A stretch of DNA of 59,849 nucleotides. It comes from Paenibacillus nuruki (GTDB lineage Bacteria; Bacillota; Bacilli; Paenibacillales; Paenibacillaceae). The stretch is from assembly GCF_001721045.1 (NCBI RefSeq), contig NZ_MDER01000048.1, positions 1 to 59,849 on the forward strand, written 5' to 3'. The position numbers were made by a program, and so were the translations under genes. The notes below the pieces were generated by a model. It was not told the DNA's origin. It did no database searches and saw only the letters and a list, made by a program, of their open reading frames with translations. Shown one piece after another: positions 52,104 through 59,849 of this stretch; the stretch's first letter is position 1, and each line of letters starts with the position of its first letter.

Positions 52104-52469
52104 ATGGCATACCAAAAATTGGGTCGTAACTCCAGCGCTCGTAAAGCTTTGTTTCGTGACCTGGTAACTGACCTGTTCTTGTATGAGCGTATTCAAACGA
52201 CTGAAGCTAAAGCGAAAGAAGTTCGTTCTATCGCTGAAAAACTGATCACCCTTTCTAAACGTGGAGATCTTCATGCTCGTCGTCAAGTAGCTGCTTATGT
52301 TCGTCGCGAGTCTCTCGATGGTGGACAAGATGCTATCCAAAAATTGTTTTCTGATTTAGCAACTCGCTATGCAGAGCGTCCAGGTGGATACACTCGTATT
52401 CTTAAATTAGGACCTCGTCGCGGCGATGCTGCACCTATGGTTTATCTTGAATTGGTAGACCGCGCGTAA
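52104..52469 (+). CDS. rplQ: 50S ribosomal protein L17
   Basis: L17 (121 aa) lies near the tunnel exit. [35 protein letters not shown] and the C-terminal [19 protein letters not shown] are typical. GAAGGAGGG lies upstream. It ends the alpha cluster, followed by a terminator. Confidence 0.98.
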   Translation: MAYQKLGRNSSARKALFRDLVTDLFLYERIQTTEAKAKEVRSIAEKLITLSKRGDLHARRQVAAYVRRESLDGGQDAIQKLFSDLATRYAERPGGYTRILKLGPRRGDAAPMVYLELVDRA

Positions 52470-52482
52470 CATGCAGATGAGG

Positions 52483-52527
52483 AAAGGGTGGACAGGGTCA
52501 ACAGATTCTGACAAAACCCTTTTTTTC
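52483..52527 (+). terminator. Terminator after rplQ
   Basis: AAAGGGT (52483-52489) pairs with ACCCTTT (52516-52522), with an inner GTCA/TGAC helix, followed by T residues. A second hairpin GGGAGC/GCTCCC (52566-52571 with 52582-52587) lies closer to truA. Confidence 0.8.
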
Positions 52528-52613
52528 TCTGTTTGGAACATGCAGTGTTTGAGGATAATGAGGGAGGGAGCTCCATTAGGGGCTCCCTTGCTTTGTATAA
52601 AAGGTGAGGATAT

Positions 52614-53393
52614 ATGAGGAATCTTTGTATGACTGTCAATTATGATGGAACCAGATATAACGGATTTCAGACCCAACCGGACGGAAATACGATTCAGGAT
52701 CATTTAGAAAAAGCAATTGCCACGATCATTGGAGAAAAACCAAAGATTCATGGCTCAGGTCGTACAGATGCAGGTGTACATGCGATTGGACAAGTCTTTC
52801 ATTTCTTGACTGAATCAACTGTCCCAGCAGAACGTTGGCCACTTGCTTTAAATGGTCGCTTGCCCAAAGATATTATTGTTACAAATGCGCGCGAGGTTCA
52901 TTTGGACTTCCACTCACGGCGCTCAGCCAAACGAAAAACATATCGATACACGATTAACGCTAATCAATATCCAGATGTTTTTCTAAGGCATATGCAATTA
53001 CATCATCCAGGCAAACTGAATATTGAAGCAATGCGTGAAGCTCTTTCCCACTTTATAGGTACTCATGACTTCACAACCTTTGCTTCAAAACATTCTGAAA
53101 AGCAAAGTCATATCCGTACAATCTATGAGGCACGATTGGAAGTAGATTATTCTATGACCCGTCCTGATACAAGAGACCAAGGTATTCTACACTTTTATAT
53201 AACGGGCAGTGGATTTTTACAGCATATGGTACGTATTATTATGGGGACACTGGTACAAGTGGGAGAAGGTAAACACGCACCAGATGCTATTTCTAATATG
53301 ATTGCTGCTGAGGATCGTAGTGAGGCAGGACCAACTGCAATCAGCAAAGCGTTGACGATGTGGGGGGTTCACTATGAGGAGTTTAATACATAG
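52614..53393 (+). CDS. truA: tRNA pseudouridine synthase A
   Basis: TruA (259 aa) makes pseudouridine at positions 38-40 of tRNA. The catalytic aspartate D52 lies in GSGRTDAGVHA. The conserved HDFTTFASKHSEKQS and GSGFLQHMVRIIMGTL segments are present. GGTGAGG precedes the ATG. The usual Firmicute place between rplQ and rplM is kept; ecf transporter genes often found here are absent. Confidence 0.96.
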   Translation: MRNLCMTVNYDGTRYNGFQTQPDGNTIQDHLEKAIATIIGEKPKIHGSGRTDAGVHAIGQVFHFLTESTVPAERWPLALNGRLPKDIIVTNAREVHLDFHSRRSAKRKTYRYTINANQYPDVFLRHMQLHHPGKLNIEAMREALSHFIGTHDFTTFASKHSEKQSHIRTIYEARLEVDYSMTRPDTRDQGILHFYITGSGFLQHMVRIIMGTLVQVGEGKHAPDAISNMIAAEDRSEAGPTAISKALTMWGVHYEEFNT

Positions 53394-53449
53394 TAAAATT
53401 TCAAAGCAAATGCCTACGAAATTTTTTCTAGAAAAACTTCAAATAGTTC

Positions 53450-53478
53450 TTGCTTAACGTGTTTTTATGCTGTAAAAT
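53450..53478 (+). promoter_or_regulatory. SigA-type promoter of rplM-rpsI
   Basis: TTGCTT (53450-53455) and TAAAAT (53473-53478) are separated by 17 bases, and a structured leader begins a few bases later. Confidence 0.7.
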
Positions 53479-53484
53479 AAAGTT

Positions 53485-53658
53485 TGTGTTTTCTTAAGGC
53501 TATCCCACAGCCCCATTAAGAATAACACCGCCTAAAATTTTTAATCCATCACTTAATAACTATGTAACACTGTGTACTAACAACACTAACTCAAGAACGA
53601 AGATATATGAAAATATACCGTAATGATATATTTTCAAAAGCACACTAAGGAGGAACTT
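53485..53658 (+). ncRNA. Probable L13 leader RNA
   Basis: The leader starts with a TTCTTAA/TTAAGAA stem (53491-53497 with 53516-53522) that encloses GGCT/AGCC and a CCCAC loop, then AACACCGCC. Its place before rplM and this compact 5' structure fit the Firmicute L13 autoregulatory leader. I cannot confirm a family match without a covariance search. The remainder to 53658 is AT-rich. Confidence 0.55.
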
Positions 53659-53661
53659 TTC

Positions 53662-54099
53662 ATGCGTACGACGTACATTGCCAAGCCAAGTGAAGTAGAA
53701 CGCAATTGGCACATTATCGATGCTGAAGGCAAAACGCTTGGTCGTTTGGCTAGTGAAGCAGCTGCACTTATTCGCGGCAAACACAAACCACAATTTACCC
53801 CTCATGTAGACGGTGGAGATTTCGTTATCGTAATCAATGCTGACAAAATCCACTTGACTGGTAAAAAATTGCAAGACAAAAAATACTACCGTCACTCAAT
53901 GCATCCAGGTGGTCTTAAAGTTACCACTGCTGATGAAATGCTTAAAAACAAACCAGAACGTGTAATCGAATTTGCAGTTCATGGTATGCTTCCAAAAACT
54001 CGTATGGGTAACCAAATGAAGTTAAGATTGAAAGCATATGCTGGCGTAGAACACCCACATGCAGCACAAAAACCGGAAGTTTACGAACTTCGCGGCTAA
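53662..54099 (+). CDS. rplM: 50S ribosomal protein L13
   Basis: L13 (145 aa) is an early-assembly 50S protein. [40 protein letters not shown] and [13 protein letters not shown] are typical. ATG 53662 follows AAGGAGG; frame extension to 53623 is leader. Confidence 0.98.
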   Translation: MRTTYIAKPSEVERNWHIIDAEGKTLGRLASEAAALIRGKHKPQFTPHVDGGDFVIVINADKIHLTGKKLQDKKYYRHSMHPGGLKVTTADEMLKNKPERVIEFAVHGMLPKTRMGNQMKLRLKAYAGVEHPHAAQKPEVYELRG

Positions 54100-54118
54100 T
54101 TAAAAGGAGGACAGTTTC

Positions 54119-54511
54119 ATGGCACAAGTACAATACTATGGGACAGGTCGTCGTAAACATTCGGTAGCACGTGTTCGCCTTGTACCGGGTGAAGGACGCA
54201 TTGTCATCAATAAACGCGACATCAATGAATATTTCGGTTTAGATACACTTAAACTGATCGTTAAACAACCACTTAACTTGACAGAAACAATCGGAAGCTA
54301 CGATGTAATCGTATTGGCTCACGGTGGTGGTATTTCTGGTCAAGCAGGAGCAATCCGTCACGGTATCTCCCGTGCATTGCTTAAAGCTGATCCTGAACTT
54401 CGTGGATCTTTGAAAAAAGCTGGATTCCTGACTCGTGACCCTCGTATGAAAGAGCGTAAAAAATACGGTCTTAAAGCAGCACGTCGCGCACCTCAGTTCT
54501 CCAAACGTTAA
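54119..54511 (+). CDS. rpsI: 30S ribosomal protein S9
   Basis: S9 (130 aa) reaches P-site tRNA with its C-terminal tail. [21 protein letters not shown] and the tail [17 protein letters not shown] are typical. AAAGGAGG precedes the ATG. 19 bases after rplM. Confidence 0.98.
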   Translation: MAQVQYYGTGRRKHSVARVRLVPGEGRIVINKRDINEYFGLDTLKLIVKQPLNLTETIGSYDVIVLAHGGGISGQAGAIRHGISRALLKADPELRGSLKKAGFLTRDPRMKERKKYGLKAARRAPQFSKR

Positions 54512-54539
54512 TATTCCTTGTATATCAAGGTTTACAAAG

Positions 54540-54571
54540 ACCTCTTACCAGAAATGGTGGGAGGTTTTTTT
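54540..54571 (+). terminator. Terminator after rpsI
   Basis: A 10-bp stem (54540-54549 with 54556-54565, two G-U pairs) with a 6-base loop is followed by a run of T. Confidence 0.9.
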
Positions 54572-54721
54572 GTGTTTAAAAGAAACGTGACCACATTTTG
54601 ACCACCATTTTATATGTGTATAACCCTGTGTACAATCATAAATATTAATAGCAATTAAAATTAAATATAGAATCAGCTGTACAAGATTGTGAATAACTTG
54701 TGATTAACTCCAAAAATACTA

Positions 54722-54750
54722 TTGAATCCTCAACCATTAAGTACTATAAT
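54722..54750 (+). promoter_or_regulatory. SigA-type promoter of cysH
   Basis: TTGAAT (54722-54727) and a consensus TATAAT (54745-54750) with a 17-base spacer. The leader of ~115 bases is AT-rich; the stretch 54572-54870 holds no gene and I see no SAM riboswitch core in it. Confidence 0.82.
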
Positions 54751-54870
54751 ATACATAATTCTTAGTTGTTTAGTCGGCTTTAATTTGAATCCTTTTAAAA
54801 GTGTAGTCATTTATTGAAGGTACTTAAAACCAAAATGGTAAAATGAATTCCAAAGATGGGGGAACTAAAT

Positions 54871-55563
54871 ATGAATCTGTTGGAAAAAGAAGAGTTAGCT
54901 CGAGTAAAAGCGGAAGAGTTAGAACATGCTACAGCTGAACAAGTCATCCGTTGGGCTGTGGATAATTTTGAAAGTCTTACTTTTGCTTGTAGTTTTGGAG
55001 CAGAAGATGTAGTCATTGTGGATATGTTACAGAATATCAGCCCGTCCACTGATATTTTCTATTTAGATACTGATTTCCATTTTAAAGAAACCTATGAGAC
55101 TCGCGATCGTATGATTGAGCGTTATGGTATGGAATTTGTTAAAGTAGCTCCAAAGCTGACTCCTGAAGAACAAGCTGCTGCTCATGGAGAATCGCTATGG
55201 ACTGTCGATCCTAATGCTTGCTGCAATATTCGCAAAGTAGAACCTTTAACTCGGATATTATCTCAATATGATTCATGGATTACGGGTATTCGGCGTGACC
55301 AAGCACCCACTCGTGCAAATGCTAAAAAGATCGAATATGATTCCAAATTTGGTTTGATGAAGTTTAACCCTATTGCAGATTGGACTTCTGAAGAGGTATG
55401 GCAGTATATTCGAGATAACGATATTATTTATAATCCTCTGCATGATCAACATTACCCTAGTATTGGTTGTGAACAATGTACACGTCAGGTTATGCCAGGC
55501 GAAGATCCTCGTGCTGGACGTTGGGCTAACTCTGATAAAACAGAATGTGGATTACACAAATAA
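54871..55563 (+). CDS. cysH: Adenylyl-sulfate (APS) reductase, thioredoxin-dependent
   Basis: CysH reduces adenosine phosphosulfate to sulfite and AMP in sulfate assimilation. The 230-aa protein has the phosphosulfate-binding FSFGAEDVV-like CSFGAEDVVIVDML, the cysteine pair C117-C118, and C200-x2-C203. Together these four cysteines mark the iron-sulfur (APS-type) enzyme. The catalytic C226 lies in TECGLHK near the C terminus. ATG 54871 follows GGGGGAA; ATG 54856 is in frame but precedes that site. The gene lies upstream of sat, the previous enzyme in the pathway. Confidence 0.94.
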   Translation: MNLLEKEELARVKAEELEHATAEQVIRWAVDNFESLTFACSFGAEDVVIVDMLQNISPSTDIFYLDTDFHFKETYETRDRMIERYGMEFVKVAPKLTPEEQAAAHGESLWTVDPNACCNIRKVEPLTRILSQYDSWITGIRRDQAPTRANAKKIEYDSKFGLMKFNPIADWTSEEVWQYIRDNDIIYNPLHDQHYPSIGCEQCTRQVMPGEDPRAGRWANSDKTECGLHK

Positions 55564-55593
55564 TTCAACATTATGACTAACATAGATAATCTC

Positions 55594-55627
55594 AGCCGAT
55601 CAAGTGATTTTTAGCATTTGGTCGGCT
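55594..55627 (+). terminator. Hairpin after cysH
   Basis: A 10-bp stem AGCCGATCAA/TTGGTCGGCT (55594-55603 with 55618-55627, one G-U pair) is not followed by a T run. It may give partial termination, so sat is probably still reached from the cysH promoter. Confidence 0.55.
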
Positions 55628-55694
55628 TCATGTATACTTAGGCAGATAGATTTTATAGCATACACATTTATGATGAGACAGGAGCGATTACAGA

Positions 55695-56864
55695 ATGACA
55701 ACAATTTTGCCACATGGGGGTCAATTGATTCAGCGTATTGTAAAAGAGGAAGAGTGCGACCAGTTATTGGCTCAAGCTCAACAGTGGAAACAAATTCCTA
55801 TCAATACATGGACTATCTCCGATCTTGATCTTATAGGTGTAGGAGCTTTTTCGCCACTTGAAGGATTTATGGAAGAAGCAGATTATCATTCTGTTCTCGA
55901 AAATATGAGATTATCAAATGGAACAGTATGGAGTATTCCAATTACACTTGCTTTAGATGAATCTATTACTTCCACTCTTCAAATAGGTGAGCAAGTAGCA
56001 TTAGTAGGAGAGCAGGACGGAGTGATCTACGGTACATTAGAGGTACGTAGCATTTATACGGTAGATCAACAACAAGAAGCGGTGAAAATCTTTAAAACAG
56101 ATGATCCTGAACATCCAGGCATACAAAAATTATTCAGTCGTTCTTCGATCTATGTAGGAGGACCTATTCAAGTGTTAAAACGTCCTCAACCTGAAAAGTT
56201 CGGTGAGTTTTATTTTGATCCTGAACAAACCAGAAAGATTTTTGCAGATAAAGGATGGAAAACAGTCGTCGGTTTCCAAACTCGTAACCCTGTGCACCGT
56301 GCTCATGAATATATTCAAAAGAGTGCAATGGAGATTGTAGATGCTTTATTTTTGAATCCATTAGTAGGTGAAACAAAGTCGGATGATGTACCTGCTAATG
56401 TGCGGATGCGTAGTTATTTAGTTCTTTTAGAAAATTACTATCCAAAAGATCGTGCCTTTTTAGGAGTATTTCCAGCAGCAATGCGTTATGCAGGACCAAG
56501 AGAAGCCATATTCCATGCAATGGTTCGCAAAAATTATGGATGTACACACTTTATTGTTGGTCGCGACCATGCGGGTGTAGGTGACTATTATGGAACGTAT
56601 GAAGCTCAAGAAATTTTCACTAACTTTACGGCAGAGGAATTAGGAATTACTCCACTATTCTTTGAACATAGCTTTTTCTGTACCAAATGCGGTAACATGG
56701 CATCGAGCAAAACTTGCCCGCATTCTAAAGAAAATCATTTAACTCTTTCTGGCACAAAAGTGAGAGCATTACTAAGAGATGGTCAATGCCCTCCACCGGA
56801 ATTTACCCGTCCAGAAGTAGCAGAAGTATTAATTGAAGGTATGGCAGAACATAACAAACTCTAA
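55695..56864 (+). CDS. sat: Sulfate adenylyltransferase (ATP sulfurylase)
   Basis: Sat activates sulfate with ATP to give APS and pyrophosphate, the substrate of CysH. The 389-aa single-domain enzyme has the nucleotide-binding [13 protein letters not shown] and the [12 protein letters not shown] loop. A zinc-type motif C329-x2-C332-x8-C341-P-H is present, as in Thermus-type enzymes. No APS kinase domain is fused. AGGAG precedes the ATG. A strong terminator follows. Confidence 0.95.
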   Translation: MTTILPHGGQLIQRIVKEEECDQLLAQAQQWKQIPINTWTISDLDLIGVGAFSPLEGFMEEADYHSVLENMRLSNGTVWSIPITLALDESITSTLQIGEQVALVGEQDGVIYGTLEVRSIYTVDQQQEAVKIFKTDDPEHPGIQKLFSRSSIYVGGPIQVLKRPQPEKFGEFYFDPEQTRKIFADKGWKTVVGFQTRNPVHRAHEYIQKSAMEIVDALFLNPLVGETKSDDVPANVRMRSYLVLLENYYPKDRAFLGVFPAAMRYAGPREAIFHAMVRKNYGCTHFIVGRDHAGVGDYYGTYEAQEIFTNFTAEELGITPLFFEHSFFCTKCGNMASSKTCPHSKENHLTLSGTKVRALLRDGQCPPPEFTRPEVAEVLIEGMAEHNKL

Positions 56865-56884
56865 ATTAGTCACTATGTATTCCA

Positions 56885-56936
56885 AACCGCTTTACTTTAG
56901 TCATGTGATCATGATTTGAAGTGAAGCGGTTTTTTT
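56885..56936 (+). terminator. Terminator after sat
   Basis: A 13-bp stem (56885-56897 with 56919-56931, one G-U pair) ends in TTTTTTT. The loop contains two CATG repeats. Confidence 0.88.
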
Positions 56937-56994
56937 ATATAAGAAATGAAGCCGATTGATGTAGAAACATTTTATTTATACTTTTATGGTGTAC

Positions 56995-57027
56995 GATTCG
57001 CGAATCAATAATATAAAATGGTATAAT
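56995..57027 (+). promoter_or_regulatory. Promoter of the Mrp-type gene with palindromic site
   Basis: An extended -10 TGGTATAAT (57019-57027) is preceded by the perfect 12-bp palindrome GATTCGCGAATC (56995-57006). The palindrome covers the -35 position. No good -35 hexamer is present, so an activator or repressor site is plausible. The regulator is unknown to me. Confidence 0.55.
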
Positions 57028-57105
57028 ATAACGTATTGTTGCATTAGCGCATGGTTGTCTTTATAACGATATATTCAATCTAACCACATAAGGAGTGCAC
57101 CTCAT

Positions 57106-58215
57106 ATGTTATCAAGAGACTATGTTTTGGAATTATTAAGTACGGTTACAGATCCGCAGTACGAATTTCCTCTATTGGAAATGCAATTTATTCGCGATGT
57201 TATGATCAAAGATACCAGAATTTCATTAACTGTAGTGGGTATTGAATTAGGTCAAGAATATAAAGATGCTATAGAGCAATCGATTCGAGCTGCTCTTAAA
57301 ATTGTTGAACCGATTGACCTACATATTCGTTTCAGAGCCCCTTCTGAGCTTGAAATGGCTACAGTACGTCAATTACTATCTCCAGACACAGAAGAAGCAC
57401 TACCGCCTGAATCTGAGACGCACAAAGGTCATGCAGCAGGTCTAGAGGAGCTTCCTATCATTCATCAGAATTCCGGTGTACGTTTTATCGCTGTAGCTAG
57501 TGGTAAAGGTGGCGTCGGTAAATCTACTGTTACAGTAAATTTAGCAACTGCATTAGTCCGCCAGGGAAAAAGAGTAGGCATTATTGATGCTGATATTTAC
57601 GGATTCAGTATTCCAGACATGATGGGAATAGAAGAAGGCCCTACTGTAGAAGAAGGACGTATTCAACCGGTAGAACGATTCGGCGTTCAAGTAATGTCGA
57701 TGGGATTCTTTATTCGAGAAAATAATCCTGTAATCTGGCGTGGACCGATGCTGGGTAAAATGCTTCGTCAGTTTTTTGCTGATGTGGACTGGGCTCCATT
57801 GGATTATATGTTACTAGATCTACCTCCAGGAACAGGGGATGTAGCATTGGATGTACATCAGATTCTTCCACAAAGTAAAGAAATACTGGTAACTACTCCA
57901 CATGCAACAGCAGCATTTGTAGCAGCACGTGCGGGAACGATGGCATTACAGACCGATCATGAGATTCTGGGTGTTGTCGAAAATATGTCTTACTACCAAG
58001 CAAGAGATGGACAGAAAGAGTATGTCTTCGGTAGAGGGGGCGGTGGACAGCTTGCAGAAACACTGCATACTGAACTACTAGCTCAAATTCCGTTAGGCGC
58101 ACCAGACAATTTACCAACAGATCCTGACTTTTCACCTTCTGTATACAAAGAAGATAGTGAAATTGGTCAACTATATAATGAGTTAGCTCTAAAAGTAATT
58201 GAGAAACATGGCTAA
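57106..58215 (+). CDS. Mrp/ApbC/SalA-type P-loop ATPase
   Basis: This 369-aa protein combines an N-terminal MIP18/DUF59 domain (about 1-80, LLSTVTDPQYEFPLLEM) with a Mrp/NBP35-type ATPase. The deviant Walker A is GKGGVGKS at residues 133-140, and DLPPGTGD is the Mrp signature. Mrp proteins act in iron-sulfur cluster delivery; the Bacillus counterpart at this place, SalA, instead acts in gene regulation. The CxxC pair used by Mrp to hold a cluster is missing here (VVENMSYYQARDGQKEYVFG has none), which favours a SalA-like role. AAGGAG precedes the ATG. Confidence 0.92.
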   Translation: MLSRDYVLELLSTVTDPQYEFPLLEMQFIRDVMIKDTRISLTVVGIELGQEYKDAIEQSIRAALKIVEPIDLHIRFRAPSELEMATVRQLLSPDTEEALPPESETHKGHAAGLEELPIIHQNSGVRFIAVASGKGGVGKSTVTVNLATALVRQGKRVGIIDADIYGFSIPDMMGIEEGPTVEEGRIQPVERFGVQVMSMGFFIRENNPVIWRGPMLGKMLRQFFADVDWAPLDYMLLDLPPGTGDVALDVHQILPQSKEILVTTPHATAAFVAARAGTMALQTDHEILGVVENMSYYQARDGQKEYVFGRGGGGQLAETLHTELLAQIPLGAPDNLPTDPDFSPSVYKEDSEIGQLYNELALKVIEKHG

Positions 58216-58336
58216 ACCTCAATACTAATAAATATAGGATTGATCTCAATAACCGATAGATAGAGAGGAAGGCGTATCATACCTTGCTCTCTATTTTTAT
58301 CTATTTACCAAATTGTGTTTTGAAGGAGTAGAATAT

Positions 58337-58963
58337 ATGGCTTCATTGTTTTCATTGCGTACTTTTTGGCGTGATCTTAAATCTAACAAATCAATGTTAT
58401 TGGTTTCTACCATTCTGTTTGCAGTAGGAATTGTAGCAGGAATCTTATTAGTAGAACCATTGGGTAACTATTTAAGAGAACAACTTCAGCAACTACAAGT
58501 AGTCAAAGAGCAGCTTAACCAAGGACAGCATGTAGAACTTAACTATTTTGTGTTTATCTTTCTAAACAATGCGATCAAAAGTGTTCTTATTATTTATTTA
58601 GGAATATTTATAGGGATCATTCCAGTAATCTTTTTAGTTATGAACGGAATGATTATTGGATTTCTACTACGTACCTATGATATGCAGGGACAGGATGTAG
58701 TGACTTTAATAGTTAAAGGATTATTACCACATGGAATCTTTGAAATTCCTGCTATTCTTATCGCCGCCGCTTATGGTCTGAAATTTGGTAAATTGGTATT
58801 GGATAGTCTAGCCACATGGAGTCCAGCAGGAAGAGTACAACTCAGAGTAGCTTGGAAACAGTTTATGAGATCTACAATCACAGCTTCATTTTGGCTAGTC
58901 ATTATTCTTTTTGTAGCAGCGATTATAGAGAGTACGGTAACATTCTGGTTAATGCAGGCTTAG
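58337..58963 (+). CDS. SpoIIM-family (DUF95) membrane protein
   Basis: The 208-aa protein has about five hydrophobic segments and the family hallmark LLPHGIFEIPAILIAAAYGLKFG (about residues 135-157). SpoIIM itself helps peptidoglycan remodelling during engulfment, but the family has many paralogues of unknown role. ATG 58337 follows AAGGAG at 58323-58328. It lies about 120 bases after the Mrp-type gene, where Bacillus has gerD and kbaA. Confidence 0.85.
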   Translation: MASLFSLRTFWRDLKSNKSMLLVSTILFAVGIVAGILLVEPLGNYLREQLQQLQVVKEQLNQGQHVELNYFVFIFLNNAIKSVLIIYLGIFIGIIPVIFLVMNGMIIGFLLRTYDMQGQDVVTLIVKGLLPHGIFEIPAILIAAAYGLKFGKLVLDSLATWSPAGRVQLRVAWKQFMRSTITASFWLVIILFVAAIIESTVTFWLMQA

Positions 58964-59131
58964 TTATTTACAAAAAATCACATACAAACAGTTACAAGTA
59001 TGCCTAATTAGGTTAATTCATCACTATCCAGAAGGCTGTTATTGTATGTAAATGGATTGAGATTGATACATCTACACATAGCAGCCTAATAGATATACTG
59101 TGAAGAGTTACAATCTAGGGAGGATATTCAT

Positions 59132-59362
59132 ATGCTTGGAATGTTATTAAATGATAAAGAATGTAAAGAGATGGCTTATGTATTACGTAAAGAATTAGAT
59201 GAAATGTTATTCGATCTAAGTGATCAACGTCTAAATCAGGATATACGCAAATCAATTGATAAAAGATACAAAACGATTTTTCAAATGTATGCACGTTTCG
59301 CACCACAAAAGGAACTATCTAAATATGTACGAAACGGACGCTACAAAGAGACTAATAATTAA
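59132..59362 (+). CDS. Small conserved protein of unknown function
   Basis: The 76-aa charged, helix-rich protein begins MLGMLLNDKECKEMAYVLRKELDEMLFDL. I recognise similar short proteins in Bacillus and Paenibacillus but know no function. No membrane segment or signal peptide is visible. GGGAGGA at 59118-59124 precedes the ATG. It is the last gene before the rRNA promoters. Confidence 0.8.
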   Translation: MLGMLLNDKECKEMAYVLRKELDEMLFDLSDQRLNQDIRKSIDKRYKTIFQMYARFAPQKELSKYVRNGRYKETNN

Positions 59363-59376
59363 ATTGTAAAAAACTA

Positions 59377-59406
59377 TTGACGTAATCTATTAATATATGA
59401 TAAATT
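59377..59406 (+). promoter_or_regulatory. Upstream rrn promoter (P1)
   Basis: TTGACG (59377-59382) and TAAATT (59401-59406) are separated by 18 bases, with a TG extension at 59398-59399. Tandem promoters are usual for Firmicute rrn operons. Confidence 0.6.
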
Positions 59407-59509
59407 AATTGTCGCACTGTTTTTAATGTTTAAAAGTGTTGAGCGCAATGAAAGAGATTAACAAATTTCAACATTGCAGATCACTTGAAAAAAAGATTGA
59501 AAAAAAGTG

Positions 59510-59538
59510 TTGACGAAATGAAATGAGCATGATATATT
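59510..59538 (+). promoter_or_regulatory. Downstream rrn promoter (P2)
   Basis: TTGACG (59510-59515) and TATATT (59533-59538) are separated by 17 bases. Confidence 0.72.
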
Positions 59539-59595
59539 ATAAGAGTTGCTGATGCGATAATGCGTCGTTGCACAAAAGCAAAATAACGAAATGTT

Positions 59596-59703
59596 TGATC
59601 TTTGAAAACTGAACAACGAGTGAGTAAATGAAGGTCTTAGCCGACCTTTAAAAAATAGAGAACTTCGGTTCTCGCCAGTTTTAGATTTGAGCAAGTCAAA
59701 CAC
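59596..59703 (+). promoter_or_regulatory. rrn leader with boxA-like element
   Basis: TGATCTTTGAAAACTGAACAA (59596-59616) is the conserved Firmicute rrn leader segment with the boxA core for Nus-factor antitermination. A hairpin AAGGTC/GACCTT and a GAGAAC-TTCG-GTTCTC hairpin (59658-59673) follow before the 16S start. Confidence 0.75.
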
Positions 59704-59752
59704 TTTATGGAGAGTTTGATCCTGGCTCAGGACGAACGCTGGCTGCGTGCCT
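59704..59752 (+). rRNA. 16S ribosomal RNA, 5' end (partial)
   Basis: TTTATGGAGAGTTTGATCCTGGCTCAGGACGAACGCTGG is the universal 16S start. GCTGCGTGCCT continues it with one difference (GGCG expected). From 59753 the sequence no longer follows 16S. Confidence 0.93.
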
Positions 59753-59849
59753 CCTACTCGTCTCTTATAGCCATCTTACCCTGCCGACGCTCAACTCTCT
59801 GTACGACTCTGGGCCCGCAGTTACTTACAAACACACACTGAACATCAGT
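59753..59849. other. Non-biological contig end, adapter-like sequence
   Basis: After the 16S start the expected AATACATGCAAGTC is replaced. GTCTCTTATA (59760-59769), CATCT (59772-59776) and CTGCCGACG (59781-59789) occur in the order and spacing of the Nextera transposase adapter with several errors. The remainder does not look like rRNA. I read it as untrimmed, low-quality read ends. Confidence 0.85.

Noticed and set aside
54572-54870. Search for a SAM (S-box) riboswitch before cysH
   Set aside because: No S-box core or attenuator is visible; only a SigA-type promoter and AT-rich leader.

Overview
The window is a contig from a low-GC Gram-positive, spore-former-type bacterium, most likely Paenibacillus or a close relative. 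The case rests on the Firmicute order ctsR-mcsA-mcsB-clpC-radA-disA, the cysE-cysS-mrnC-rlmB-rae1-sigH run, the complete rplK-to-rpsI ribosomal superoperon, T-box leaders, and an rRNA style typical of Paenibacillaceae. The contig is bounded by rRNA at both ends: the 3' end of a 23S gene plus a 5S gene at the left, and the first ~50 bases of a 16S gene at the right. The last ~97 bases are not 16S and look like an untrimmed sequencing adapter.

Layout. (1) 1-2240: 23S tail, 5S, and a reverse-strand seryl-tRNA synthetase gene behind a T-box; its motif 3 is not of the usual Firmicute type. (2) 2320-7350: the CtsR-controlled protein quality-control operon ctsR-mcsA-mcsB-clpC, with a CtsR operator at the promoter and a long structured leader. 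(3) 7350-13090: radA, disA, pssA, a YacL-type PIN/TRAM protein, ispD, ispF. (4) 13130-18930: gltX, then a T-box leader and cysE-cysS-mrnC-rlmB-rae1. (5) 19030-24180: sigH, secE, nusG, rplK-rplA, rplJ-rplL and an RsmC-like methyltransferase, with L1-type and L10 leaders. (6) 24200-36900: rpoB, rpoC, an L7Ae-like protein, rpsL, rpsG, fusA, tuf. (7) 37020-54570: the S10-spc-alpha clusters (rpsJ to rplQ, including secY, adk, map, a KOW protein, infA), then truA and rplM-rpsI. (8) 54570-59360: accessory genes: APS reductase and ATP sulfurylase (sulfate assimilation), an Mrp-type P-loop ATPase, a SpoIIM-family membrane protein and a small conserved protein. (9) 59370-end: tandem rRNA promoters, the rrn leader and the start of 16S.

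How it works together. Nearly all of it is housekeeping: transcription, translation, secretion, isoprenoid precursor supply, aminoacylation and stress proteolysis, with RNA-based control (T-boxes for serine and cysteine supply, r-protein autoregulatory leaders) and CtsR control of the Clp operon. Everything except serS is on the plus strand. I found no CRISPR array, phage, transposase or obvious new multigene system. The points most worth a second look are the atypical SerRS, the accessory block between rpsI and the 16S gene (where Bacillus carries cwlD, gerD, kbaA and pdaB), the missing rpmG, several unexplained leader structures, and the adapter-like contig end.
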